A DNA stretch of 15,633 nt from Dehalococcoidia bacterium (lineage in GTDB: Bacteria > Chloroflexota > Dehalococcoidia > GIF9 > UBA5620). Below are positions 7,081 to 13,970 of the stretch, piece by piece. Made by a program: the position numbers and the translations under genes. The stretch is taken from positions 1-15,633 of the forward strand of contig JADHWZ010000029.1 in NCBI GenBank assembly GCA_016783225.1. Reading direction: 5' to 3'. Positions within the stretch are counted from its first letter, which is position 1. The number at the start of each line of letters is the position of its first letter. Below the pieces are notes generated by a model that was not told the DNA's origin, did not search any database, and saw only the letters and a list, made by a program, of their open reading frames with translations.

Positions 7081-7157
7081 GATTGCACCACCTCCAGCTT
7101 ATTTTCTACCCTTATAGGTCACTAACCTTGGGTTATCTGCTCCCAACTAGACGAGCT

Positions 7158-7244
7158 CTAAGTTCGTCTGATTCTGCTCCAAACCAAAGAGGCACCAGCA
7201 ACCGGCACCAAACAGCGCTCTTGGTGCCCTCGTTTGGGCCGCAT
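7158..7244 (-). CDS. Leader ORF, copy 2 (28 aa)
   Basis: ATG 7244 opens MRPKRGHQERCLVPVAGAS..., related to the leader peptides of copies 1 and 3 (GHWxxCLxAVAxAL). The base aligned to their start codon is not ATG here; the ATG used lies six bases further upstream, only 2 nt after AGGGG, which is poor spacing. A one-base deletion after the hairpin shifts the frame relative to the other copies. It ends 77 nt before the patatin start. Real translation is doubtful. Confidence 0.3.
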   Translation of the reverse strand: MRPKRGHQERCLVPVAGASLVWSRIRRT

Positions 7245-7264
7245 CTCCCCTTGCGACCCAGCTT
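7189..7264 (-). repeat. Repeated leader unit, copy 2 (shorter, diverged)
   Basis: From AAGCTGGGT through the GAGGGCACC...GGTGCCTC hairpin, this aligns with copy 3 without gaps up to the second hairpin arm. The upstream TAGAAT and GAAATAAG boxes are not conserved. The outer stem pair is G-C where copies 1 and 3 have A-U, a compensatory difference, and one G is bulged. Confidence 0.65.
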
Positions 7265-7338
7265 GCATCTGAGGGGGGGAGTATCGACCAGGGACTTTGG
7301 GAAGGGATTTGGCTCTTGGTGGCAAACATAGCAACGGG

Positions 7339-8001
7339 CTAACGAGCGCTTAACTCCGGAGGACGGTCGGGTGAGACTATCAGTGTAAACTGCTGCACCT
7401 CAGAAGGTGTCTGGCCTGACTCAATGGTTAGAGCTAACGTGTAGTCGTGGTTCGGTAATGCCCAGTCCGAGTGCAGGGTGATGCGGTCTTTGATCAGGCC
7501 CGCCAGTTCTACACTATAGGGCCAAGTTATCCACTCGGCGCCTCTTTTTTGAGCTCTTACAATCCGGACTGTCGCAAAGCCAGCGGGGTTGATTGCATCT
7601 GGCATATCGAGATAACAACTCAGCTGATAGTCCGTTTGATGGACTGCGAACTCAGCCCGTGCCGTGCAGTCTGTTGCCCCTCCTTCTCCATCGTTGTCTA
7701 CTCGAACGACAATGTCATGAATGTTTGTGCCTGTGGTGATAGGTCTTATGGAAGTAGCGTCTATGACAAGGTAGGGCTCTTGGTTTTCATTCACTGCTGA
7801 CAAGCCTAGCCCACCCAAGAACAAAAGGAAACTGACCGCTATGCCCATTATTGTTCGTGGTATTTTCATCCAGTCCTTCTTTAGCACGGCCAAAGCTATG
7901 GTTGAGAATAGGCACAGCACAGCTACTACAAAAAGAGTGACTACTATCTGAGGCAAACAAGGATATATGTAATCTGTAAACAGAGTCGTTAGCGATTCCA
8001 T
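7339..8001 (-). CDS. Membrane protein with two TM helices and a CARDB-like beta domain
   Basis: 220 aa, ATG 8001 behind GGAGAGG. Two hydrophobic helices lie at about 15-40 (PQIVVTLFVVAVLCLFSTIA) and 50-70, joined by a short KKDW loop. Residues 75-220 form a predicted beta-rich domain; the VRVDNDGEGGATDCTARAEF pattern resembles the N-x-G-x-x-A strand-turn of CARDB/DUF11 Ig-like domains. No enzymatic motif is visible. Its start overlaps the end of the 60-aa leader ORF by 13 nt, suggesting coupling. As the first large gene after the promoter it could anchor the cytoplasmic products of the cluster to the membrane. Stop TAG. Function unknown. Confidence 0.75.
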   Translation of the reverse strand: MESLTTLFTDYIYPCLPQIVVTLFVVAVLCLFSTIALAVLKKDWMKIPRTIMGIAVSFLLFLGGLGLSAVNENQEPYLVIDATSIRPITTGTNIHDIVVRVDNDGEGGATDCTARAEFAVHQTDYQLSCYLDMPDAINPAGFATVRIVRAQKRGAEWITWPYSVELAGLIKDRITLHSDWALPNHDYTLALTIESGQTPSEVQQFTLIVSPDRPPELSAR

Positions 8002-8171
8002 AGGCTCACCCTCTCCTTCAGTTCACTATTGAAAGTGGCTATGTGGGGCCTCTTATTGCCGTTTTGTCTAATAGCCGCACAAGTAACATCTTGGCTAGCC
8101 TCACATGCTCTTGAACTAAGAAGGGCACCAGCAACCGCCATCAAACAGCGATCCCAGTGCCCTTGCTTCAT
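7989..8171 (-). CDS. Leader ORF, copy 3 (60 aa), overlapping the membrane-protein start
   Basis: ATG 8171 with GAGGAG 8 nt upstream and a good promoter 57 nt before it. The first 17 residues (MKQGHWDRCLMAVAGAL) match copy 1; the rest is unrelated to it. It terminates at 7989, 13 nt inside the next gene in another frame, so ribosomes finishing it could restart at ATG 8001. A hairpin (8121-8164) lies inside the coding region. It may be a regulatory leader peptide or a small protein. Confidence 0.5.
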   Translation of the reverse strand: MKQGHWDRCLMAVAGALLSSRACEASQDVTCAAIRQNGNKRPHIATFNSELKERVSLWNR

Positions 8172-8240
8172 CCGCTTAACTCCTCGTAACCCAGCTTATC
8201 TCGCTTGTAGACTTATTTCGTATATGGCCATCGCATTCTA
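8104..8240 (-). repeat. Repeated ~137-nt leader unit, copy 3
   Basis: The most complete copy, running from the -10 box TAGAAT to GCATG. The perfect 8-bp arms AAGGGCAC (8157-8164, minus) and GTGCCCTT (8121-8128) can extend to 11 pairs in RNA with two G-U wobbles. Copy 1 has TAGAAT, GAAATAAG, ATG, both hairpin arms and GCATG at identical offsets. Confidence 0.75.
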
Positions 8241-8264
8241 GCCCTCACTCATACTGGTTGTCAA
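8235..8264 (-). promoter_or_regulatory. Sigma70-type promoter for the accessory cluster
   Basis: On the minus strand TTGACA (8259-8264), 18-nt spacer, TAGAAT (8235-8240): a perfect -35 and a five-of-six -10. It points at the 60-aa leader ORF and the membrane-protein gene. Expected transcription start is near 8228. The -35 hexamer is not present ahead of copy 1 of the repeat. Confidence 0.7.
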
Positions 8265-8386
8265 TACCTCGAAATGCAGAGATGAACCCAGGGTACCTAC
8301 GGCGCTTATGAAGTCATCAAAACCTGTAGCTGAAATTCTGGGCGGATACAAATTAGCTTAACGTGTCCATGTCAATGCCACGCCGT

Positions 8387-8785
8387 TCAGTCGAGCATTG
8401 CCACCGCGTCGATCTCAATGAGCGCTCCTTCGCTCAGCAGGCTTTTGACGATGATGCCAGTGGACGCAGGGAAACTCTCCCCGAAGTACTGCTGCCGTAT
8501 GTCAGCAGTCGCTTTGTAATTCTCTTTACTAGTGATGTAGTCTGTGGTCCATACCACGTCTTCGAAGGTAGCTCCGGCAGCTTCCAAGATAGCCTTGAGC
8601 TTCTCGTAAATCACTTCGGTCTGCTCAACAATGTTTCCTGCAACTACTGGCCTGTTTGTAGCTGGATCGATTAGGGTAGCATCCGTGCCGCTGATGAAGA
8701 GCATGTTGCCCTTGCGTACCGCTGGTGCAAAAGTCAGACTCTTGTATGCTTCCCAGCCCGGGTTTATCATTGTCTTTTTGCTCAC
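8387..8785 (-). CDS. RidA/YjgF/UK114 family protein lacking the canonical arginine
   Basis: 132 aa, GTG 8785 chosen because GGAGG lies 7 nt upstream (the internal ATG 8770 has none). Family features are visible: the NPG...FAPAVRKGNMLFISG N-terminal strand pair, the helix region EQTEVIYEKLKAILEAAGATFEDVV and the C-terminal IEIDAVAML strand. RidA trimers hydrolyse reactive enamines/imines such as 2-aminoacrylate. The arginine that binds the substrate carboxylate (Arg105 in E. coli, in P-A-R-S) is replaced: here the motif is FPASTG, with Ser108 at that place. Such members often belong to pathway-specific Rid subfamilies with other substrates. Single gene upstream of, and separate from, the accessory-cluster promoter. 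Confidence 0.88.
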   Translation of the reverse strand: MSKKTMINPGWEAYKSLTFAPAVRKGNMLFISGTDATLIDPATNRPVVAGNIVEQTEVIYEKLKAILEAAGATFEDVVWTTDYITSKENYKATADIRQQYFGESFPASTGIIVKSLLSEGALIEIDAVAMLD

Positions 8786-9128
8786 GGGGATCCTCCTTTC
8801 TGTATTGCGGCTAGAAGATGGGCTTGATATGTGAACAGTGTCGCAAGCTGCATGTTTTTGGTTCTGATCTGGCTATCCGCGTGCGCCTGTCGTCCTCTCT
8901 TGTGAGATCCTAACACCGTGTAATACAGCCGGGCAATGTGAGCTAGGCTATTGCCGGTACGCTGCTCAGGTTGCAGCCAACTGCCTAAAGTTACAACGCC
9001 AACTTCGACGATCCGTCTTCCGCTTTAGTCATCTATCTGCCCCGTCCGTGGCAGGAGCAGGGGACCATAGCGAATGCTTGTGCTACGGTTGGATTGCAGC
9101 GATGACCCCCCAGACGAAACGGAGCAGG
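8786..9128. other. Intergenic gap, no gene recognised
   Basis: Between the RidA start and the end of the iron-sulfur operon. Beyond the RidA ribosome site (8791-8796) I see no convincing promoter, terminator or ORF. Confidence 0.5.
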
Positions 9129-9701
9129 TCACAGAGATTTACTGGCTGAGAACTGACAATAGCCGCTTTTCGGCAAGGATGCCTCCATACTGGCCACGGC
9201 ATCTAAGTCCAAGCCCTGGTGCAACACGTCCATGGCAGTGAGACAGACGTGCTTGCAGACCATCAACTTCGCCACGTCCTTTCCACACTTATCAGTCAAT
9301 GACTTGTAAATGGGGCAATCGGTTATTCTGTAAGCCAAACGCCGAGGACTGTTTTCCATAACAGGCAGGTTAGCCAGTTCGAGTATGCTTGAATAGGCTA
9401 TCTCCAGGAATCTCTGTGGGAGCAGAGCGAATTTGTAGTAACCACCAAGCTGGTCTATAGCCTCTTTCAGTACCTCATAGGTCCTGTCCGGATATTCCTC
9501 GCCCAGTTGGAGAGTCCTCTGTATTAGGTCCCTCCCGTACTCCGCGAAGATCTCCTTGCCGATCTCCTCAATCTGTTGTTTACTCTTGTTTGCAATAGCT
9601 TCAGAGAATCGGGTGACAACTTTTTCTATGTCAAATTCCCGACGTATCAACGCCAGCATATCCTGATTCAGCTCATAAGAAAGAGCCTTTTTCTCAGCCA
9701 T
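9129..9701 (-). CDS. Uncharacterised cysteine-containing protein, third gene of the Fe-S operon
   Basis: 190 aa when started at ATG 9701 (MAEKKALSYEL), which has GGAGGG 6 nt upstream and overlaps the ferredoxin stop by 8 nt; an upstream extension to 9764 would overlap the ferredoxin more and is less likely. The N-terminal two thirds are helical. The C-terminal third has spaced cysteines (ITDCPIY, DKCGK, VCKHVC, SGYCQF) in a pattern reminiscent of the L-2-amino-thiazoline-4-carboxylate hydrolase or V4R-like domains, which I cannot confirm. Operon position suggests a partner or maturation role for the redox proteins. No membrane segment. Confidence 0.7.
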   Translation of the reverse strand: MAEKKALSYELNQDMLALIRREFDIEKVVTRFSEAIANKSKQQIEEIGKEIFAEYGRDLIQRTLQLGEEYPDRTYEVLKEAIDQLGGYYKFALLPQRFLEIAYSSILELANLPVMENSPRRLAYRITDCPIYKSLTDKCGKDVAKLMVCKHVCLTAMDVLHQGLDLDAVASMEASLPKSGYCQFSASKSL

Positions 9702-9951
9702 TCGAACCCTCCTCCAGAACCAACTTGATAGCCCCTTCGGGACAAATGTTGACGCAATCCCCACAACCGGTGCACTTGTCTATGTAATGTGCCCACAGAA
9801 AGTAGTCCCCTGGCACCTTAGGGTCGGTCTCCTTGAACTTCTCCACCTTAGCTGCCGCGACCATGAACACAGCCTGCGGGCACACCTGAAGACACTTCTT
9901 GCAAGCAAACGGGGTTGTGCACTTCGATGCGTCTATCTCTATCTTTATCAT
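9694..9951 (-). CDS. Dicluster 4Fe-4S ferredoxin with an atypical first motif
   Basis: 85 aa, ATG 9951 overlapping the TAA of the upstream gene by one base, with GGAGG 7 nt upstream; the longer frame to 10047 reads into the neighbour and is rejected. The second motif is canonical, C60-x2-C63-x2-C66-x3-C70-P. The first is C11-x5-C17-x2-C20-x3-C24-P, with three extra residues between the first two cysteines. A 35-residue insert separates the two motifs. Likely a small electron carrier for the 287-aa protein or for a dehydrogenase nearby. Confidence 0.88.
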   Translation of the reverse strand: MIKIEIDASKCTTPFACKKCLQVCPQAVFMVAAAKVEKFKETDPKVPGDYFLWAHYIDKCTGCGDCVNICPEGAIKLVLEEGSNG

Positions 9952-10814
9952 TACCAAGCCTCCTTCAATGCCGGTAAGCTCTCCCTCTCCACCAGAGTTA
10001 TCGCATTCTGGGGACAACCCGACTGACAAAGACCGCAGCCAAAGCATCTAAACTGGTCAATGTTGGGCCTGTCTTTCACAACCTCAAACTTGAGCGCCCC
10101 GAACTGGCAGCGCTGAACACATATCCCACATCCGTTGCACAAATCATAATCCACCTTGGCAACATAGTGTCCCTTAAGGGCATTGAGCTCCAGACCGTAG
10201 TCCAAGCGGCCTCTTATGGCCAGACAATCCGGGTAGCTGCAATTGCAGATTCCTCCCATATACGGCCCGCCAGACGGACTTACGCCGAAGGTCATAAGCA
10301 GATGCATGAATCCAGCTTTATCCCACTTGGCAAGCCATTCCTTAGCTTCATCAGCATCCATGAAGTGGACGCCTCCCTTGTATCTCTCGGGCCAGCGTTC
10401 CCACTTAAGCATGCCTACACCAAGTCCTGTGCATGAATATTCGTGCTCATTCGTCTCTTCTTGAGCTCGCACATGATGACGGCAAAGACAGAACATCGCC
10501 GCTATGGGATAGGCAATATCACACACCTCTTTAGCTTCGTCAAGCGTCACCGTTTGCGCTAACTGGATTGGCCCCTTGGGGAAGGCCATATCTCGTTGAT
10601 TCGCCTTTTTCACCAGCTCAGCGAACTTCTCAGGGTCTTGCACTTTGGCGGTCATTATCTCTCCGAGGATTCTCCCTGACTGAGCTTCTGGATCGCTTCC
10701 ATATTCCTTGGGCGCGTCCCCTGGTCTTTTGACCGTATACATAAACCTGGCATAGTTTTGGGGATTGAGAAACCATCTCGTCCCATCTCCATATTCATCA
10801 CAGACCCAGCACAT
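9951..10814 (-). CDS. 4Fe-4S binding oxidoreductase-type protein
   Basis: 287 aa, ATG 10814 after AGGAGG. It begins MCWVC (C2, C5) and has a central region with several further cysteines (CLCRHHV; CNCSYPDC) that could ligate a metal, then two C-terminal ferredoxin motifs: C226-x2-C229-x2-C232-x3-C236 (without the usual following Pro) and C257-x2-C260-x2-C263-x3-C267-P. Such proteins accompany acyl-CoA or aromatic-compound metabolism genes in anaerobes; the precise electron donor or acceptor is not shown. First gene of a three-gene operon (287 aa, ferredoxin, 190 aa) with one-base and eight-base overlaps. No signal peptide, so cytoplasmic. Confidence 0.85.
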   Translation of the reverse strand: MCWVCDEYGDGTRWFLNPQNYARFMYTVKRPGDAPKEYGSDPEAQSGRILGEIMTAKVQDPEKFAELVKKANQRDMAFPKGPIQLAQTVTLDEAKEVCDIAYPIAAMFCLCRHHVRAQEETNEHEYSCTGLGVGMLKWERWPERYKGGVHFMDADEAKEWLAKWDKAGFMHLLMTFGVSPSGGPYMGGICNCSYPDCLAIRGRLDYGLELNALKGHYVAKVDYDLCNGCGICVQRCQFGALKFEVVKDRPNIDQFRCFGCGLCQSGCPQNAITLVERESLPALKEAW

Positions 10815-11353
10815 GTATTATTACCTCCTTTTCTTGACAGTAGCCTTGTCGCAGTCTCAAAACAAATCTGGTGGCGCTCCAATATGGGACGCTAACTGTG
10901 TCTGTTGCGTTATCATCTCCGCGCTTCTTGACATCGTGGCCGGTCATGAATGCCGCTTATGTTACCATCATTCGGCGGACCAGCCAAATCTCAGGACTCT
11001 TTCATGTTAGCACAGCGTGTCACATATTCATGTCTGTTAGAACCGGGCATCTATCGACATGTCACAGTCAAACGTCGCTGGGGATAGTTTCGCAGGAGAA
11101 GTTCCTGATTCTCCCGCTTTTCAGGCTATATTCTTGAGGTACTCGATGTCAAACAGGAGGCTAACTACAAGCGTGAAAAGCCGCGCGAGTTGAAATGGGA
11201 CAGCCAAAGTTGATATGTTACGGCTTCGGGCTGGCTACAAGTCCTGACACAATGGCTCTAGTAGCCATCGAAAGCCAGCATCCCACAATAGATTGCTCTG
11301 CCCGCAGTTGATATGAGAATGCCGACATATTCCTATCAGGTGAGCTTCGGAAC
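10815..11353. other. Divergent intergenic region
   Basis: About 540 bp between the Fe-S operon and the thiolase homologue; it must carry promoters for both. No strong hexamer pair was found. AGTTGATATG occurs twice, 98 nt apart (11208-11217 and 11306-11315); the second gives TTGATA with a weak TCCTAT 17 nt downstream, ahead of the thiolase. A 38-codon frame from ATG 11194 lacks a good ribosome site and is not called. Confidence 0.4.
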
Positions 11354-12478
11354 ATGAGAGACGTACTGGTAGCGGGAGCAGGTCTGCACCGCTACGACAT
11401 TTTTCCTGAGACGTCCTTTGTTTCTATGGGTGTGGAGGCATGCCAGCGGGCTCTGGAAGATGCGGAAGTACAATGGCAGGATATTGAAGTTGGATACTGT
11501 GGTTCTCTCAACCTACCGCCCATGAGCGGTCATGCTATTGGTCTTTACCTCGGTACTTATGGAACTACCATGACCAACGTGGAGAATGCGTCGGCGAGCG
11601 GCTCTTCGGCTTTTCGAGAGGCATACCTGGCCATTGCCTCGGGGATGCACGATGTCGCTATCGCCATCGGGGTGGACAAGCTAAGGGAGTATCGACGTCC
11701 ATCTCCAAGAAAAAAGCAGGATGGGAAAACAGAAACCGTGAAGGCCCCCAGCAATACTGGAGACATGCAGTCGTTCGCCTTACTCGCCCGGGATCACATG
11801 GCCCGGTATGGCACAACGATAGACCAGCTTGCCATGGTCTCAGTGAAAAGTCACCGCAACGCCAGCTTCAATCCGTACGCGCACTTTCAGAAGCCGGTAA
11901 CCCTGGACGAAGTACACCGTGCCCGCATGGTGGTTGAGCCCTTAACCGTACTTCACTGTTGTCCCTGGGACGAAGGAGCCGCGGCGGTCGTGCTCTGTGC
12001 CGCTGACATAGCTGCGCGTTTCACTCGGAAGCCATGCCCCAGAGTGCTTGCCTCGGTTTGTACCGGCTCGACGGGTGGTGACCCTCTGGTTGACCTCACC
12101 GAAGTGACAGCCTACAAGGCTTATGACATGGCAAGCTGCGGCCCTGAAGGACTTGACCTGGTTGAAGTCCATGACGCTGTCACCATTGAGGAGATCATCT
12201 ACTATGAATCCCTCGGCCTCTGCCCCACAGGCGAGGGTGGACGTCTGATCGAGAGCGGAGAAACGGAGATAGGTGGACGAATCGCGGTCAACACCAGTGG
12301 CGGCCTCATTTCAATGGGCCATCCTATCGGTCCTACAGGGTTAGGGCAGATTGCGGAGATTCTGTGGCAGATGCGTGGACAGGCGGGCAGCCGCCAGGTA
12401 CCGGACAACCCCAGGAGAGATCTGGCGCACATGGTAGGTGCGGGAGGAGTCTGCTTCATACACATCCTGGGGCTGTGA
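11354..12478 (+). CDS. SCP-x/lipid-transfer-type thiolase homologue, catalytic Cys replaced by Ser
   Basis: 374 aa, ATG 11354 with AGGTGA upstream. The thiolase fold is clear throughout: N-terminal VAGAGLHRY, the nucleophile loop VENASASGSSAFREA, the His motif EVHDAVTIEE, and the C-terminal NTSGGLISMGHPIGPTGLGQ with the conserved His. The nucleophile position, Cys in thiolases (xNACASG), is Ser80 (codon TCG at 11591-11593; two changes away from a Cys codon). The terminal region reads VGAGGVCFIHIL. Thiolase homologues without this Cys include the retro-aldolase Ltp2 of steroid side-chain cleavage, which needs a DUF35 partner. No DUF35 gene is visible here. The only plus-strand gene of the window, convergent with the acyl-CoA dehydrogenases. 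Confidence 0.88.
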   Translation: MRDVLVAGAGLHRYDIFPETSFVSMGVEACQRALEDAEVQWQDIEVGYCGSLNLPPMSGHAIGLYLGTYGTTMTNVENASASGSSAFREAYLAIASGMHDVAIAIGVDKLREYRRPSPRKKQDGKTETVKAPSNTGDMQSFALLARDHMARYGTTIDQLAMVSVKSHRNASFNPYAHFQKPVTLDEVHRARMVVEPLTVLHCCPWDEGAAAVVLCAADIAARFTRKPCPRVLASVCTGSTGGDPLVDLTEVTAYKAYDMASCGPEGLDLVEVHDAVTIEEIIYYESLGLCPTGEGGRLIESGETEIGGRIAVNTSGGLISMGHPIGPTGLGQIAEILWQMRGQAGSRQVPDNPRRDLAHMVGAGGVCFIHILGL

Positions 12479-12482
12479 GGAT

Positions 12483-12587
12483 CTACAGGGTTTGTCTTGC
12501 GCGGCCCCACGCTAAGCATGCCTGTTCTTGGAAATACTCTTCGCAGTTAGGACAAGGCCCCGCGGATTGCCTTGACATGACCCGCAT
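12483..12587 (-). CDS. Possible 34-aa zinc-ribbon-like small ORF
   Basis: In the convergent gap after the dehydrogenase operon, a 34-codon frame reads CPNCEEYFQEQACLAWGR, a CxxC...C pattern like small zinc or Fe-S peptides. No convincing Shine-Dalgarno (alternative start ATG 12578). Same strand as the dehydrogenases, 90 nt downstream. Could be chance. Confidence 0.2.
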   Translation of the reverse strand: MRVMSRQSAGPCPNCEEYFQEQACLAWGRARQTL

Positions 12588-12677
12588 TGCTACAGCATAC
12601 AAAAGCAAAGACGCAGTGCGGAGCAATAACCCTCCACAAACGGCTCTGGATCAGGCCTTCTGGTCTCTACAGTCCTT

Positions 12678-13928
12678 CTATCGCTTGGCAAACCTTTCGA
12701 ACCAGTCCGGTATTCGAGTCTCATCGGCCTCTTTCCAGAGGCCAAGCGGCTTCCCTCTGGGCATTTCGGGAGCCGGCCAGTTGTCTACTTGCTGAGCGAT
12801 CTTCTCCAGGTGGTGAGCCGTGTCGCCCAGATACAATTGAGCGGACTTCGCCCGCCTCGAGTATAATGGCAGGATGCCATCATCAACGGTGTAACCAACA
12901 CCAGAGAGAACCTGGTGAGCATACCAGCAAGCCCTCTCAATGGCATCGCTGGTCCAGGCTTTGGCTATGGCCACTTCCATATCACAAGAGCGCCCCTCGC
13001 TGAGTCTCCAGGCTGCCTGGTAGGTAACCCACCTAGAGGCATCCACTTCACTCAGCAAAAAGACACAGTGTTCCTGGACATATTGATTGATGCCGATGGG
13101 CTGCTCAAACTGTATCCTGGTTTTGGCATGGTCCACGGCCAGTTCCAGCACCCGCTGGCCGGCCCCCACCATCTGGGCACATAGCAGCACCGTCCCCTGC
13201 TGTAAAACCTTTGCCAAAGGAGACCAACCACCGTTGAGTTCTCCCACCATGTTGTTCTTGGGGACTCTCACCTTGTCAAAGACGACCTTGCTCTGTTTGT
13301 CACCGGCCGTAGTTCTCAGTAGGGTGTAGCGTATACCGGGGCTCTTGGCATCCACCAGGAACAGCGTTATGTTATCCTCAGGCGCTGCCCCATCGGCGGT
13401 CCTAGTTACACACAGAAGGTAATCGGCGATATGGGCATCGTGAACGAACAACTTGGTGCCATCGATGACATAGTCATCCCCATCGGCCGCAGCACGAACG
13501 GTTACCCCTTCAGCATCCCAGGCTTTGCCATCCCAACTGGATTCAGGCTCAGCCAAAGCCAGGGCAAGAATCAGTTCCCCATTGATTATCTTGGGTAGGA
13601 AATCCGCTTTCTGGTCTTCACTGCCTGCAGCCAGGATAGTCATCCCACAGAGGACCGTAGTGGAAAGGTGAGGGCTGGGAAACATAGCTCTTCCCATTTC
13701 CTCGTGGAGGACAGCCAGGTCCAGAAAGCTGCCCCCGGTGCCGCCGTATTTCTCAGGGTAGACAAGCCCCGTCCATCCCAGGTCGGCCGTCTTGCGCCAC
13801 AGCTCTGGAGAATAGCCCTTATCACCTTTTTCTACCTCCCTTACCACGCTCTCAGGACATTCCGCTTCCAGGAAATCGCGGGCTTGTTTCTTCAGCATTT
13901 CCTGCTCTTCACTCATGGAGAAATCCAT
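12678..13928 (-). CDS. Acyl-CoA dehydrogenase family protein, probably the non-catalytic partner
   Basis: 416 aa, ATG 13928 behind AAGGAG, 42 nt after the upstream dehydrogenase stop. The ACAD layout is complete: N-terminal helices (DFSMSEEQEMLKKQARDFL), YPEKYGGTGGS, the middle beta domain (LALAEPESSWDG where the usual flavin-contact motif is T-E-P-x-A-G-S-D), and the C-terminal helical domain. Neither position used for the catalytic Glu is acidic as expected: the IVD/LCAD site has QQGTV (243-247) and the MCAD-type site reads LGDT (367-370). This fits the non-catalytic subunit of heteromeric dehydrogenases like FadE26-FadE27. Co-transcribed with the 397-aa dehydrogenase. Stop TAG. Confidence 0.88.
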   Translation of the reverse strand: MDFSMSEEQEMLKKQARDFLEAECPESVVREVEKGDKGYSPELWRKTADLGWTGLVYPEKYGGTGGSFLDLAVLHEEMGRAMFPSPHLSTTVLCGMTILAAGSEDQKADFLPKIINGELILALALAEPESSWDGKAWDAEGVTVRAAADGDDYVIDGTKLFVHDAHIADYLLCVTRTADGAAPEDNITLFLVDAKSPGIRYTLLRTTAGDKQSKVVFDKVRVPKNNMVGELNGGWSPLAKVLQQGTVLLCAQMVGAGQRVLELAVDHAKTRIQFEQPIGINQYVQEHCVFLLSEVDASRWVTYQAAWRLSEGRSCDMEVAIAKAWTSDAIERACWYAHQVLSGVGYTVDDGILPLYSRRAKSAQLYLGDTAHHLEKIAQQVDNWPAPEMPRGKPLGLWKEADETRIPDWFERFAKR

Positions 13929-13970
13929 AACTCTACTCCTTTCTCTCAGGATTCGTTAATTGAATGCTTC

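Noticed and set aside
7147..7329. 60-aa minus-strand frame over leader copy 2
   Set aside because: It has no ribosome site and is in a different frame from the conserved leader peptide.
5930..8240. Leader hairpins as integron attC sites
   Set aside because: The core GTTRRRY/RYYYAAC sites are missing, no integrase is present, and the hairpins lie upstream of genes inside small ORFs.
5930..8240. Three leader copies as a CRISPR array
   Set aside because: Copies are about 1 kb apart, diverged, and separated by genes.
9702..9764. Upstream extension of the 190-aa gene
   Set aside because: It runs inside the ferredoxin frame; ATG 9701 has the ribosome site and a typical operon overlap.
9952..10047. 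Upstream extension of the ferredoxin
   Set aside because: It lies inside the 287-aa gene, encodes no ferredoxin-like sequence, and ATG 9951 has a good ribosome site.
11194..11310. 38-codon plus-strand ORF before the thiolase homologue
   Set aside because: No adequate ribosome site, no recognisable similarity, low complexity of evidence.
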